DNA of 64,000 nt from assembly GCF_037963145.1 (NCBI RefSeq), contig NZ_CP150144.1:744001-808000 (forward strand), read 5' to 3'. The translations under genes and the position numbers were made by a program. The stretch is from Oceanobacillus sp. FSL K6-2867. GTDB taxonomy: Bacteria; Bacillota; Bacilli; Bacillales; Amphibacillaceae. The notes under the pieces are model-generated. The model was not told where the DNA came from, ran no database searches, and saw only the letters and a program-made list of their open reading frames with translations. Of the stretch, positions 52,809 to 62,691 are shown piece after piece (position 1 is the stretch's first letter; every line of letters starts with the position of its first letter).

Positions 52809-54311
52809 ATGAGAAAAAGAATGAAACGTTCATCCAAAAACATGTTTCCTCTGAAAATTGATGAACTAGAGCAAATAATGAAAAGTGAGTTTGAAAAAAG
52901 TCCAGATTTAAGTTTTAGCAAATATGAACATCAAAATAAAAAAATCGCAGTATTTTTCATCCCCTATCAAGTACAGCCAGATAGAGTGGAAAATCTGCTG
53001 TTAACGCCATTATTAGAGAGTAATAAAGACTGGTCAAATACTGCTCTCCTTAATGAAATACCGTTAAATTCAGGTAAAGAATATCAACAAATGGATGAAA
53101 TTCTCCGAGAACTTATAATCGGTAAAGTTATGATCTATATTGAGGATGAAGCAGCTGTCGTATCCTATGATTTTTTAAACAAAGAAAAGCGTTCCTTAGA
53201 AGGGGCCGAGACGGAATCTGTTGTTATCGGTCCAAAAATTGCTTTTACAGAATCACTGGTTACGAATTTAAATGTGGTTCGCTGGAATATTCGTACTCCA
53301 GATCTTGCCGCAGAAGAGGTAACAGTTGGGAGCAGATCTCCACGTGAAGTCCGAATAATCTATTTAAAATCCCTTGCAAACGAAACCGATGTAAACACAA
53401 TGAGACAGCGTTTAAATGAATTAGATGTAGATAGTGTTGAAGATATAAATGTACTTATGCAATATATCGAGGATGACTCCGCATCCATATTTCCGCAATT
53501 TCATACAACCGAGCTTCCCGATCGTACTTCTTATGCTATTTTAAAAGGGAAAATCGCTGTATTAATGGAAAACAGTCCTTCGGCATTAATAGCACCATCA
53601 ACCTTTTTTAGTTTCTTTGAATCAACTGAAGATTTATATATGCGCTGGAATTCAGGTTCACCTTTAAGGTTTATAAGATTTATGTCGATGTTCATCTCAG
53701 TCGTCCTAACGCCGATGTATGTTGCTGCGGTTACATTTCATTATGAAATTATACCAACGCAATTACTTATTTCGATTGGACAATCGAGAGCAGGAGTTCC
53801 CTTCCCTCCTATATTTGAAGCATTATTTCTTGAACTCATGATTGAACTATTGCGCGAGGCTGGTGCAAGGCTTCCGACAAAGGTAGGACAAACAATTGGT
53901 ATTGTTGGTGGTGTGGTAGTTGGAACAGCTGCTGTTCAAGCTGGAATAACGAGTAATATTTTAATTATCTTTATTACGATAAGTGCTCTGGCTTCCTTTA
54001 CAGCTCCAAGTTATCAAATGGGTACTTCCATCAGACTGCTGCGTTTTCCAATGATTGTTTTAGCAGGTATTTTAGGTTTAATTGGAATTATGTTCGGCCT
54101 GTGTGCACTGATTATCCATTTATTAAAAATGACATCGTTAGGTCGTCCATACCTGTCACCAATCTATCCGATTCGTTTTGAAGATTTAAACAAGGCGTTA
54201 TATCGATTGCCACAAAACTTTCAGTATAAACGCTTTGTATCACTATTTTTAAAAGATTCCATTCGTTATTCGAAACGTAAGGCACAAGAGAAAAAAGATA
54301 TCGATGAGTAG
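52809..54311 (+). CDS. spore germination receptor subunit A (GerA family)
   Basis: 500 residues. A hydrophilic N-terminal domain of about 270 residues (LLTPLLESNKDW, VVIGPKIAFTESLVTNLNVVRWNIR) is followed by a membrane domain with about five helices; RPTSYAILKGKIAVLMENSPSALIAPSTF-type sequence (SYAILKGKIAVLMENSPSA here) and RAGVPFPPIFEALFLELMIE are signature motifs. The ATG at 52809 has GGAGG 8 bases upstream. First gene of an A-B-C receptor operon in the inner spore membrane that senses nutrients. Confidence 0.95.
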   Translation: MRKRMKRSSKNMFPLKIDELEQIMKSEFEKSPDLSFSKYEHQNKKIAVFFIPYQVQPDRVENLLLTPLLESNKDWSNTALLNEIPLNSGKEYQQMDEILRELIIGKVMIYIEDEAAVVSYDFLNKEKRSLEGAETESVVIGPKIAFTESLVTNLNVVRWNIRTPDLAAEEVTVGSRSPREVRIIYLKSLANETDVNTMRQRLNELDVDSVEDINVLMQYIEDDSASIFPQFHTTELPDRTSYAILKGKIAVLMENSPSALIAPSTFFSFFESTEDLYMRWNSGSPLRFIRFMSMFISVVLTPMYVAAVTFHYEIIPTQLLISIGQSRAGVPFPPIFEALFLELMIELLREAGARLPTKVGQTIGIVGGVVVGTAAVQAGITSNILIIFITISALASFTAPSYQMGTSIRLLRFPMIVLAGILGLIGIMFGLCALIIHLLKMTSLGRPYLSPIYPIRFEDLNKALYRLPQNFQYKRFVSLFLKDSIRYSKRKAQEKKDIDE

Positions 54312-54320
54312 GTGTCTCCT

Positions 54321-55430
54321 GTGGAAATTAATGTAAAATTAAAGATGAATCAGCGTATTCAAGCTTTTTATTTATTTTTTATTATCGTTTCCATGCAAAT
54401 TGGAGTCGGAATATTAGGCGTTCCGCGATTAATTTTTACTGAGGCGAAGCAAGATTCCTGGATATCCATATTAATTGCGGCCGCTTACGTTATCATCGTA
54501 TTATTCGTAATGCTGTTCATCCTTAAACAATATGATAACGCCGATATACATGGTATTCATCTCGATGTTTTCGGAAAGTGGCTGGGAAGATTATTCAGTA
54601 CTGTCTATATATTTTACTTTGCGATTGCTTTATACTCTGTGCTATTAACGTATATCGAGGTTGTTAGAGTATTTGTATTTCCTGACTTAAACAATTTTGT
54701 TATGGGTTTGCTGCTCATGAGTCTCACTATGTATGGGGTCTTAGGTGGCCTGCGGGTTATTATAGGCGTTAGTTTTGTCTTCGGGGTCCTGGCTAATTGG
54801 ATCCTATTTTTATTAATTCATCCTGCATTGCAAATCGATTTCGACCATTACCTGCCTCTTTTTCAAGCCTCGTTTGTCGATCTGCTAAAGGGTGCAAGGG
54901 CAACTTCCTATACATTTATGGGATTTGAAATTTTATTTTTGGTTTATCCCTTTATTCAAAATAAAAATAAGGTTAGGCTTTCGAGCCTTTTTGCTGTATC
55001 TTGGTCTGCTCTACTTGTATTATCTGCAACGATGCTTGCTATTGGCTTTTTTGCTGCCGAACAGCTTGAACGCAGAGAATGGGCTGTTCTTGTATTATTT
55101 AAAACGCAAAGCTTTCCCTTTGTTGAACGGTTTGATTACATCGTTGTCGCTGAATTGATGATGGTTGTTGTTCCATCCCTGCTCTTTCTCATGTGGGGAT
55201 TAACATACAGCATAAAAAGAGTATATAAAGTCAAGCAAAAATGGACATTATATATAGCGTCTATTTTGTTTTTTTTAGGAACATTCTTCTTTGAAAAGCA
55301 CTTTGAGACGCAGCAAGTTATTAACTTTACCGAAAAATTTGGATTCTGGCTTGTATTTGTGTATCCTTTTGTACTACTTCCATTTGTTTTATTTAAGAAA
55401 AAGCTGAAGAAGCGAAAGGGAGCCGAGTGA
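54321..55430 (+). CDS. spore germination receptor subunit B (GerB family permease-like)
   Basis: 369 residues with ten predicted membrane helices, an amino-acid permease-like (APC) fold: IQAFYLFFIIVSMQIGVGIL, FGVLANWILFLLIHPALQID and YTFMGFEILFLVYPFIQNK. A GTG at 54321 is favoured by AGGTG 6 bases upstream; the GTG at 54312, directly after the previous stop, is an alternative. The B subunit is thought to bind the germinant. It lies between the A and C genes and overlaps the C gene's region. Confidence 0.9.
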   Translation: MEINVKLKMNQRIQAFYLFFIIVSMQIGVGILGVPRLIFTEAKQDSWISILIAAAYVIIVLFVMLFILKQYDNADIHGIHLDVFGKWLGRLFSTVYIFYFAIALYSVLLTYIEVVRVFVFPDLNNFVMGLLLMSLTMYGVLGGLRVIIGVSFVFGVLANWILFLLIHPALQIDFDHYLPLFQASFVDLLKGARATSYTFMGFEILFLVYPFIQNKNKVRLSSLFAVSWSALLVLSATMLAIGFFAAEQLERREWAVLVLFKTQSFPFVERFDYIVVAELMMVVVPSLLFLMWGLTYSIKRVYKVKQKWTLYIASILFFLGTFFFEKHFETQQVINFTEKFGFWLVFVYPFVLLPFVLFKKKLKKRKGAE

Positions 55431-55432
55431 TC

Positions 55433-56593
55433 ATGATTAAAAAAACGATAATCTTGCTGACTTTCTCTGTCATCCTTGCCTCCTGTGTACCCTATAAACA
55501 ACTTGAGGAGCTTGGGATCATTAATACACGTGGTGTAGACGTAACAGGAAACAATCGTGTTGAAACAACAATCATCGCTTACCAATTTGACGCGCAAAAC
55601 CCACAAATAACAACATCTATTACCGGGGTTGGGAAAACGATTAAAGGAGCACGTGAAAATGCCGGCTACAATACAAATTTTGAATTAAGTCCTGGACAAA
55701 TTCGACTTGAATTATACGGAAAAGAAACTGCCGAAGAAGGAATTTTAGAATATTTAAGTACGCTAGTCCGTGATGCACGTGTATCCGATACAATGCTCGT
55801 AGGCGTAACCAATACGACAGCAAAAGAAGTTCTTACGGCAGGGCAAGAAGAGTTAAAGACCGATGTCGGTCAGTTAATCCAAAGTTTAATTGAAAAAGAA
55901 GTAAAAGAATATAGTATACCAAAAACCTCCTTACAAAACTTTTTGCATATTGAAGCAGATATTGGGCAGGACCCCGTCGTTCCATTAATTGGTTTACGAA
56001 ATAACAAACCAGCGATTGTCGGAGTAGGGACTTTTTCAGATGATAAGTTGGTTGGTGAACTTCCTATCCATCAAGCAATGCTAGTTAATGCCTTTTTAAC
56101 GACCGTTAAAGGCACTCCATTGGAAATTTCACTTCCACGAGAGCCTTTTTCAAGTTTTATCTTTAATAACGAGACGAATACGATGCAGGCAGATCCAGAT
56201 AAACTTGAGGATAGGGAGCACCTGACCATACTAGCGAGAATCTTGAAAGGCAAAAGTGATATAACATTAAAAAATATAGATGATCTTCACTTTGAAGCTA
56301 ATGTTCAAATGGAAGTAGATCTATATGAAACATCAGAGTTACTCAGTGTTAAAAATGAAAAAATAGCAGACATACTGGAAGAAGAAATAGCGAGGGAGTT
56401 TAAGCGGCAATACGAGGCTCTATTGACCAGACTACAAGAAATAGATTCAGACCCTTTAGGTTTTGGGAAGGTTTATCGTACGAAAATAAAGAATAGAAAA
56501 TTTACAGATGCTGAGTGGCGTGAGAAATTCCCAGATATTACGGTTGATTTTAAGGTAAATGTAGATTTAATGCACTATGGAACAATTCAATAG
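55433..56593 (+). CDS. spore germination receptor subunit C, Ger(x)C lipoprotein
   Basis: 386 residues. Signal with lipobox SCVP: MIKKTIILLTFSVILASC, lipid Cys18. Then domains 1-3 of GerC: LEELGIINTRGVDV, GQIRLELYGKETAEEGI, LEANVQMEVD-like (FEANVQMEVDLYE) and GFGKVYRTKI. ATG 55433 has GGGAG about 10 bases upstream. Last gene of the operon; no fourth D subunit follows. Confidence 0.93.
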   Translation: MIKKTIILLTFSVILASCVPYKQLEELGIINTRGVDVTGNNRVETTIIAYQFDAQNPQITTSITGVGKTIKGARENAGYNTNFELSPGQIRLELYGKETAEEGILEYLSTLVRDARVSDTMLVGVTNTTAKEVLTAGQEELKTDVGQLIQSLIEKEVKEYSIPKTSLQNFLHIEADIGQDPVVPLIGLRNNKPAIVGVGTFSDDKLVGELPIHQAMLVNAFLTTVKGTPLEISLPREPFSSFIFNNETNTMQADPDKLEDREHLTILARILKGKSDITLKNIDDLHFEANVQMEVDLYETSELLSVKNEKIADILEEEIAREFKRQYEALLTRLQEIDSDPLGFGKVYRTKIKNRKFTDAEWREKFPDITVDFKVNVDLMHYGTIQ

Positions 56594-56611
56594 CAGACAA
56601 ATATAGACAAA

Positions 56612-56645
56612 ATGTCTCCCTGGTGTAAAAACCAGGGAGTATATT
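56612..56645. terminator. terminator between gerC and murG
   Basis: CTCCCTGGT and ACCAGGGAG form a 9-bp perfect stem around GTAAAA, between converging genes. Confidence 0.85.
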
Positions 56646-57714
56646 ATTTGCTTGTCGCATTTATGATTTCGATAACACGATCTCGTGATTTCTCACTTTT
56701 ATATTCTTTCATTGTATCTTTCATAATTGGAGCGTATTCCTTTAATTGCAAAAGCTCATCTTTTAATGTTTGTTTCGTTAGTTTTTCCTCATCTAAAACC
56801 CTCGCATAGCGTTTTTCCTGAAAAGACCGGGCATTTATTATCTGGTCTCCACGACTAGCACCTTTTGATAAAGGAATCAGCAGCATGGGTATTCCTAATG
56901 CCAAAAATTCAAAGATTGCATTCGACCCCGCGCGTGATAGCACATAGTCAGTAGCTGCAAAGATATCTTTTAGTTCTTCATTAATATATTCAAATTGTAC
57001 ATATCCAGGTTTTTGAATGGAATGATCTATTTTATCGCGTCCACAAATATGAATAATTTGAAAGCTTGTTAAAAGCTCATCTAAGCTTTCCCTTACTGTT
57101 TCGTTGATTTTATGCGATCCCCCGCTTCCTCCCATAATTAGAAGTACAGGTAATTTTTTAGATAATCCGGCAATCTCCAAGCCAGTCTCCTTATCCCCTT
57201 TAAAAAGCTCATCACGAATAACCGCACCAACATATTCAGCCTTCTTCTCAGGAAGATATTGCATTGTTTCTGGAAACGTCGCAAGCACTTTTTTTGTAAA
57301 TGGAATGGAGAGCTTATTTGCAAGTCCTGGTGTATAATCTGATTCATGGATAACAGATGGTACAGCTCTCAATTTTGCAGCTGCAACAACGGGAACGGAG
57401 ACAAACCCTCCCTTAGAAAATATAACAGAAGGCTTACGTTTTCCAATTATTTTATATGCTTGCATCGTGCCTTTCAGTACCTTGAAAGGGTCCTTTATAT
57501 TTTCCTTAGACATATAACGACGAAGCTTTCCTGTCGATATTGGATGGTAGGTTACCCCTTCAACCTGTCCAATTAAATCTCTTTCGATACCATTATAAGA
57601 GCCAATATAATCAATTTCCCAGCCTTTTTCCTGATAGAATGGAATCAGCGCCAGGTTGACAATTACATGTCCAGCTGTTCCTCCACCAGTAAAAAGGATT
57701 CTTTTCTTTTTCAT
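56644..57714 (-). CDS. murG: MurG, UDP-GlcNAc:lipid I glycosyltransferase
   Basis: 356 residues. GT28 fold: [20 protein letters not shown] (Gly-rich lipid-I site), [24 protein letters not shown], and C-terminal [11 protein letters not shown] and [23 protein letters not shown] (UDP-GlcNAc site). It makes lipid II on the inner membrane face. No other mur or fts gene is adjacent, so this is outside the usual dcw cluster and may be a second copy, as some Bacillus species have. The ATG at 57714 is used; GTG 57738 has no site. Confidence 0.9.
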   Translation of the reverse strand: MKKKRILFTGGGTAGHVIVNLALIPFYQEKGWEIDYIGSYNGIERDLIGQVEGVTYHPISTGKLRRYMSKENIKDPFKVLKGTMQAYKIIGKRKPSVIFSKGGFVSVPVVAAAKLRAVPSVIHESDYTPGLANKLSIPFTKKVLATFPETMQYLPEKKAEYVGAVIRDELFKGDKETGLEIAGLSKKLPVLLIMGGSGGSHKINETVRESLDELLTSFQIIHICGRDKIDHSIQKPGYVQFEYINEELKDIFAATDYVLSRAGSNAIFEFLALGIPMLLIPLSKGASRGDQIINARSFQEKRYARVLDEEKLTKQTLKDELLQLKEYAPIMKDTMKEYKSEKSRDRVIEIINATSK

Positions 57715-57833
57715 TAAAATGTACTTCCCTTCTTTCACAATTCAGCATAACCAAGTATAATAGAGGCTACGTCTCATTAGGATTACACTACTCTCTATCC
57801 TATTAGAAAACATGCAAAAAAGGAAGAGTTTTA

Positions 57834-59201
57834 ATGTATGAAACAAAAACGATTAAAGAAAAACTGAAGTTACTTATCATCATTTTAATCCCCATCTTAA
57901 TAACACAAATCAGTATGAATCTGATGACGTTTTTTGATACAATGATGTCAGGTCGTTCTAGTGCTGAAGATCTTGCAGGTGTAGCAATCGGTGCCAGCCT
58001 CTGGGTACCTATTTCTACAGGGATTAATGGAATTGTGCTGGCAATCACGCCAATTATAGCACATCTGATTGGCGGCAGAGCTGAACAGGAAATACCGAAA
58101 GTTATTCAACAAGGTATTTATTTAGCAATTATTTTATCTATTATTATTATGACAGCAGGTGCACTTGCATTAGATCCGATACTATCTATGATGGATCTGG
58201 AACCTGAGGTACGGCATGTTGCGAAGTATTATTTGTTTACACTTGGAATTGGTATTATTCCCTTGTTTATTTTTAATACGATACGTTGTTTTATGGATGG
58301 GCTAGGACAAACACGTATTTCGATGATCATCATTCTTGTGTCCCTGCCGCTTAATGTTGTTTTTAACTATATATTTATTTTCGGAAAACTAGGAATACCC
58401 GCATTTGGTGGTATTGGAGCAGGCATTGCAACTGCAATTACGTATTTTATCGTATGCATCATTGCATTCTTTTTTCTGCAAAATTTTCAGCCATTTCGTA
58501 AGTTTACAGTGTTTGCAAGATGGTTTAAGCCATCTTTAAGTTCGTGGCGGAACCAGCTAAAAATTGGAATCCCAATTGGTGCTGCAATTTTCTTTGAGAC
58601 AAGTATATTCTCTGCTGTAACGCTATTGATGAGCGTTTATAGCACAAATACAATTGCTGCACACCAGGCAGCGATGAACTTTGCCAGTGTTTTATATATG
58701 ATTCCGCTAAGTGTGGGAATGGCATTGACAATTACAGTTGGCTTCGAAGCAGGTGCCAAGCGCTATAAGGATGCACGTGCCTATGGATACCTTGGGATGA
58801 GCGGGGGCATATTTATCGCTCTCTTTGCAGGTGGAATATTGTACATATTAAATGGTCCAGTGGCAGCTCTATACAATTCCGACCCAGAAGTGATTGAGCT
58901 GACGAAGCAATTTATTTATTTTGCTATTTTCTATCAGCTGGCAGATGCATTTGGTGCCCCAATTCAAGGTATACTTCGTGGCTATAAAGATGTAAATATG
59001 ACACTAATTATCGCATTAATTTCCTACTGGGTCATCGGACTTCCATTTGGCTGGCTATTAGCAAATCACACTGTTCTGGAGCCATTTGGCTATTGGGTAG
59101 GGATTATTGTCGGCCTTACATCTGGTGCAGTTGCATTATTATGGCGACTTCTCTATATTCAGAAGAAATATGCTTCATCTGAAAAAAGCACATCCAATTG
59201 A
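57834..59201 (+). CDS. MATE-family multidrug efflux transporter
   Basis: 455 residues, 12 membrane helices in two similar halves: ITQISMNLMTFFDTMMSGRS and the second-half equivalent from LKIGIPIGAAIFFETSIFS. VALPLNVVFNYIFIFGKLG-type sequence (LPLNVVFNYIFIFG) and MGGAGAGIATAITY-like GGIGAGIATA are typical of NorM-like pumps that use Na+ or H+. AAGGAAG lies before the ATG. Substrate unknown. Confidence 0.92.
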   Translation: MYETKTIKEKLKLLIIILIPILITQISMNLMTFFDTMMSGRSSAEDLAGVAIGASLWVPISTGINGIVLAITPIIAHLIGGRAEQEIPKVIQQGIYLAIILSIIIMTAGALALDPILSMMDLEPEVRHVAKYYLFTLGIGIIPLFIFNTIRCFMDGLGQTRISMIIILVSLPLNVVFNYIFIFGKLGIPAFGGIGAGIATAITYFIVCIIAFFFLQNFQPFRKFTVFARWFKPSLSSWRNQLKIGIPIGAAIFFETSIFSAVTLLMSVYSTNTIAAHQAAMNFASVLYMIPLSVGMALTITVGFEAGAKRYKDARAYGYLGMSGGIFIALFAGGILYILNGPVAALYNSDPEVIELTKQFIYFAIFYQLADAFGAPIQGILRGYKDVNMTLIIALISYWVIGLPFGWLLANHTVLEPFGYWVGIIVGLTSGAVALLWRLLYIQKKYASSEKSTSN

Positions 59202-59216
59202 ATGGATGTGCTTTTA
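59182..59216 (+). terminator. terminator of the MATE gene
   Basis: AAAAGCACATCC and GGATGTGCTTTT form a 12-bp stem around AATTGAAT; the stop codon lies within it. Confidence 0.9.
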
Positions 59217-59284
59217 ATGCGGCTTTATTCGTACGTTTTTTAGTTATAGTTGGAAGAAACTGCTGATTAATATGCAATTATGGA

Positions 59285-59590
59285 ATATACGTAAACCCGC
59301 TCCGGAAATATTGGTTCACTATAAATGATATAGATTAAAAAATAAAAACAGTATTGTATTCTAACCAGTCCGGGTGAGCATAGGGCGGTGACTCCTTGAA
59401 AATAGGATGTAAATGCTGACGAAGCATTCCTTGTCCTGCGGGAACAGCATGTGTCTGAAGGCTCGTAGGAAGTGGTTTTCTTCCGGAGAGGCTGAAGCCG
59501 TGCCCTAAGGTGCGCATCCGCCCGGAACGATCCCGGACGGCGAGGCTTCCCCTTACCTCAGTAGTTAGTTCGAAGTCTATATATTTTGTT
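59285..59590. repeat. composite repeat copy 2 (family 1 fragment plus family 2)
   Basis: ACCCGCTCCGGAAATATTGG (from about 59293) is a family-1 left end. 59355-59545 is family 2 with GGGCGGTGACTCC, CTGCGGGAACAGCA, CTCGTAGGAAG, GGAGAGGCTGAAGCCGTGCCC and GATCCCGGACGGCGA. GTTAGTTCGAAG near 59565 matches the right end of the 15.1-15.5 kb element. An extra ~45 bases (59397-59440) interrupts family 2 relative to the other copy. Confidence 0.7.
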
Positions 59591-59638
59591 AAGAACATCA
59601 GATGTTTGGACACAACAAGTCACAGTGTCAGGTTTAAA

Positions 59639-60832
59639 TTATAGAAACAGTCCTGTGACAGTTGCAGATAGAATCGAAGCTAAAATCGAACCAGCTAATA
59701 ATTTCATACCAAATCCCGAAGCTTGTACTGCTTTTTTCGCATCGATACCTTTTACCGTCCCAGCAATAATGCCGATGGATGAAAAGTTAGCGAAACTTGT
59801 TAAGAATACTGTCACAATACCAATTGTTTTTTCTGACATTGTATCCAGAAACGGCTGAAATTCACGCATTGCTACAAATTCATTGGTAACTATTTTCATA
59901 CCCATAACTGCTCCAGCATCTATAACTTCGCTTGGAGCAATCCCCATTAGAATACCAAGCGGAGCAATAATATAACCTAAAATTTGCTGCAATGTTACCC
60001 CTGCAAAGATAAATTGAATAATCCAGTTAACCAAGGATAAAGAAGCGATAAAAGCAATTAGCATTGCAGCAACAATCAAAGCAATTTTACCGCCTTCTAA
60101 TGCACCATTTCCCATCGCTTCAAAAACACTTTTATCCTGCGATACATTACTTATATCAACATAATCCTCTTCCTTTGGTACTCGGACTGGTGCAACGATT
60201 GAAGCAATCATTAACCCGCTGAACATATTTAAAGGAAGTGCTACTAAAATATACTGTGGCGGTAGCATTAAAATATATGCCCCAACTATAGCTGCTGACA
60301 CCGAACTCATAGCTGAAGCACAGACAATGAACAAACGATTTTCTGATAAGTGGTGGAATTGGGAGCGAATTGCAATTAAGGCCTCTGACTGACCGAAAAA
60401 GATACTATTAACGCCATTAAAAGATTCAATTTTAGGTAAACCAGTAATTTTAGAAATAGCTGCGCCAATATATTTAATAATCAGCGGCAATATTTTTAAA
60501 TACGTAAGCACGGAAAGAAGTGTTGCGAAAAAGATAATCTGCAGTAATACATTGAAGAAGAATATACCGCCGCTGCCTTCTTCAAACACAAACCCTCCAA
60601 GTACAAAGCTTATTCCTTCTGCACCAAATTCAATTAGTTTATTAAATACAGCAGAAATACCATCGATGATTGCTTTTCCAATCTGTGTGGAAAACATAAA
60701 CCATGTTATTAACAGCTGACAGACCAGCATAATGCCAATACCCTTATAATTAATATTTTTTTTATCATTAGACATTAAATAGGCTAAGCCTAAGGTAACA
60801 ATTATTGCTAAGATACCGAGAAGTATACCCAT
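59639..60832 (-). CDS. nupC: NupC-family concentrative nucleoside transporter
   Basis: 397 residues, eight or more membrane helices. FGQSEALIAIRSQFHHLSENRLF, SVSAAIVGAYILMLPPQYIL and NEFVAMREF, FANFSSIGIIAGTVKGI are CNT family motifs (substrate and ion binding). H+ or Na+ coupled nucleoside uptake. It lies 210 bases after the purine permease gene with a terminator between, so they are separate units of a purine/nucleoside salvage locus. AAAGGAGG precedes the ATG. Confidence 0.93.
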   Translation of the reverse strand: MGILLGILAIIVTLGLAYLMSNDKKNINYKGIGIMLVCQLLITWFMFSTQIGKAIIDGISAVFNKLIEFGAEGISFVLGGFVFEEGSGGIFFFNVLLQIIFFATLLSVLTYLKILPLIIKYIGAAISKITGLPKIESFNGVNSIFFGQSEALIAIRSQFHHLSENRLFIVCASAMSSVSAAIVGAYILMLPPQYILVALPLNMFSGLMIASIVAPVRVPKEEDYVDISNVSQDKSVFEAMGNGALEGGKIALIVAAMLIAFIASLSLVNWIIQFIFAGVTLQQILGYIIAPLGILMGIAPSEVIDAGAVMGMKIVTNEFVAMREFQPFLDTMSEKTIGIVTVFLTSFANFSSIGIIAGTVKGIDAKKAVQASGFGMKLLAGSILASILSATVTGLFL

Positions 60833-60921
60833 CGCGGTAAAGCCTCCTTTTTGTAACTGTATTAAAATAGTTTTTCCCTATTTTTATCTTTTTTAACATA
60901 TGAATTTCCTGTTTGAGCCGT

Positions 60922-60962
60922 AAAAATACTGTCTCTCTTCCATTGGTTGTAGAGACAGTATT
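60922..60962 (-). terminator. terminator of the purine permease gene
   Basis: AATACTGTCTCT and AGAGACAGTATT form a 12-bp perfect stem, with TTTTTA following on the minus strand. It lies 80 bases after the permease stop. Confidence 0.85.
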
Positions 60963-60965
60963 CAT

Positions 60966-61003
60966 TTGGCAGATAAGAATGTCTAAACATACTTATTTGC
61001 ATG
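60966..61003 (+). repeat. dispersed repeat family 3, short copy 3
   Basis: TTGGCAGATAAGAATGTCT and ACTTATTTGCAT match the first third of the family-3 copies at 751 and 32229 (minus strand). Confidence 0.45.
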
Positions 61004-61041
61004 ATATATATAAACGCTTGGTAAATGATGGTTTTTTCCAA

Positions 61042-62331
61042 TTAATGTGTTGGGAAGAAGGCCATTTGGATAAGAAAAATGACTCCAAATACATATAAAA
61101 TCCAATGTACATCCTTCCCTTTTCCGTTTACAAGCTTTAGTATTGGGTATGTAATAAAACCAATAGCAATACCTGTTGCAATACTTGAAGTAAACGGCAT
61201 TGTTAATATAACAGCAAAAGCTGGAAATGCTTCATCAAATGCTTTCCAGTTAACTTTAGCCAACCCTTCCATCATAAAGCATCCTACTATAATTAAAACT
61301 GGAGATGTAATTGCTGGCAAACCAGCGATTGCTGAAATAATTGGTGTAAAGAAAATCGAAAGTGCAAATAGTACAGCAACAACAATCGATGTTAATCCAG
61401 TTCTCCCACCAGCTGCAACTCCTGAGGTAGATTCAATATAAGCTGTTGAAGGACTTGTCCCAAACACCGAGCCAACAGTCGTCGCGGTCGCATCTGCTAG
61501 AAGTGCCTGCTTTGCACGCGGCATTTTTCCGTCTTTCATAAAACCTGCTTGTTCAGCAACACCAATCATTGTTCCAGTTGTATCAAATAATGTTACCAAT
61601 AAAAAGGCAAATACGACGGTATACAGGCCATTTGCAAAAACGCCGCCTATATCCATATCAAAAAATACTGGTGCAGGAGGTACAGATAGAACACCCGTCA
61701 CAGTTAGCTGTCCTGTAAAATAGGCAATAATTGCTGTGGCCAGCATTCCAATAAATAATGCACCTTTTATCTTCATTACAAAAAGAATCAGTGTAATTAA
61801 CAAGCCTACTAAGGTTAATACAATCATCGGATCATGTAAATCTCCAAGACCTACAATCGTCTCTGGATTTGCTACAACAATTCCTGAATTACGCAATCCT
61901 ACGAAGGCAATAAACAAACCGATACCAGAAGTTATTCCATATTTTAATGATGGTGGAATAGCACCAATCAATGTTTCACGCAGCTTTGTCAAGCTAAGAA
62001 TAATAAAAATAATTCCAGCTAAAAAGACAGTTCCAAATACCACCTGATAGGATAAACCTTGTGTTGCAACAATACTAGCAAAATATGCATTTAACCCCAT
62101 TCCGGGAGCAATTGCTATTGGGTAATTCGCGAATATGCCCATAATCAAAGTACCTACTATAGCAGCGATAACGGTTGCCATAAATACTTGTTCAAATGGA
62201 ATTCCAACAGAAGATAAGATTGCAGGATTTACAACAACAATATAGGCCATCGTCAGAAATGTTGTTGTTCCAGCAACAACCTCCGTACGGATATCTGTAT
62301 TATTTTGTTTTAGTTTAAAGCCTTTTTCCAT
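61042..62331 (-). CDS. NCS2/AzgA-family purine permease (PbuG/PbuO-like)
   Basis: 429 residues, 12-14 membrane helices. TEVVAGTTTFLTMAYIVVVNP, GMGLNAYFA, LFDTTGTMIGVAEQAG, GTSPSTAYIESTSGVAAGGRTG identify the AzgA-like hypoxanthine/guanine/adenine permeases. There is no purine riboswitch in the upstream 300 bases (no GTTTCTACC core). A SigA promoter is at 62374-62402. It probably acts with the neighbouring NupC in purine salvage. Confidence 0.93.
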   Translation of the reverse strand: MEKGFKLKQNNTDIRTEVVAGTTTFLTMAYIVVVNPAILSSVGIPFEQVFMATVIAAIVGTLIMGIFANYPIAIAPGMGLNAYFASIVATQGLSYQVVFGTVFLAGIIFIILSLTKLRETLIGAIPPSLKYGITSGIGLFIAFVGLRNSGIVVANPETIVGLGDLHDPMIVLTLVGLLITLILFVMKIKGALFIGMLATAIIAYFTGQLTVTGVLSVPPAPVFFDMDIGGVFANGLYTVVFAFLLVTLFDTTGTMIGVAEQAGFMKDGKMPRAKQALLADATATTVGSVFGTSPSTAYIESTSGVAAGGRTGLTSIVVAVLFALSIFFTPIISAIAGLPAITSPVLIIVGCFMMEGLAKVNWKAFDEAFPAFAVILTMPFTSSIATGIAIGFITYPILKLVNGKGKDVHWILYVFGVIFLIQMAFFPTH

Positions 62332-62373
62332 ATAATACCCCTTACTTTCCGTATATTTTTACCAACGTTTACT

Positions 62374-62402
62374 ATAATATTCGTTTCATTTGTATTTTGC
62401 AA
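62374..62402 (-). promoter_or_regulatory. SigA-type promoter of the purine permease gene
   Basis: On the minus strand TTGCAA (62402-62397), 17 bases, TATTAT (62379-62374). Confidence 0.6.
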
Positions 62403-62632
62403 TGGTTAAATTAAGTTTTAAGCTTAATTGTCACTGTTTTTTTGGATTATTTTAATTTGAATTGTTTGTAAACAGGAAATATGGAAGTAATGTGATTATA
62501 CTGGAGTCTGCATTACTCAACTTTGCTAGGATTAGTTACAGCCATGGACAATTCATTTTGGGCTTAGGGGTAAAAGAAAAAGTCATTCATATTGTATCAT
62601 GAGCTGAGAAGCCAGTTAATATGACCGATACA

Positions 62633-62680
62633 AAAATAAAACCTTTGCCATTATTTTACACAGCAAAGGTTTTATTTATT
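62633..62680 (-). terminator. terminator of odhB
   Basis: AATAAAACCTTTGC and GCAAAGGTTTTATT form a 14-bp stem with a 14-base loop; T-rich on the minus strand. Confidence 0.85.
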
Positions 62681-62691
62681 CTAGTCAACTA

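Noticed and set aside
59335-59613. 92-codon minus-strand frame in the second composite repeat
   Set aside because: Same reasoning as for the 15-kb frame: repeat-derived, no translation signal.
62332-62640. Possible purine riboswitch before the purine permease gene
   Set aside because: The conserved GTTTCTACC core and flanking purine aptamer stems are absent on the coding strand; only a SigA promoter is visible.
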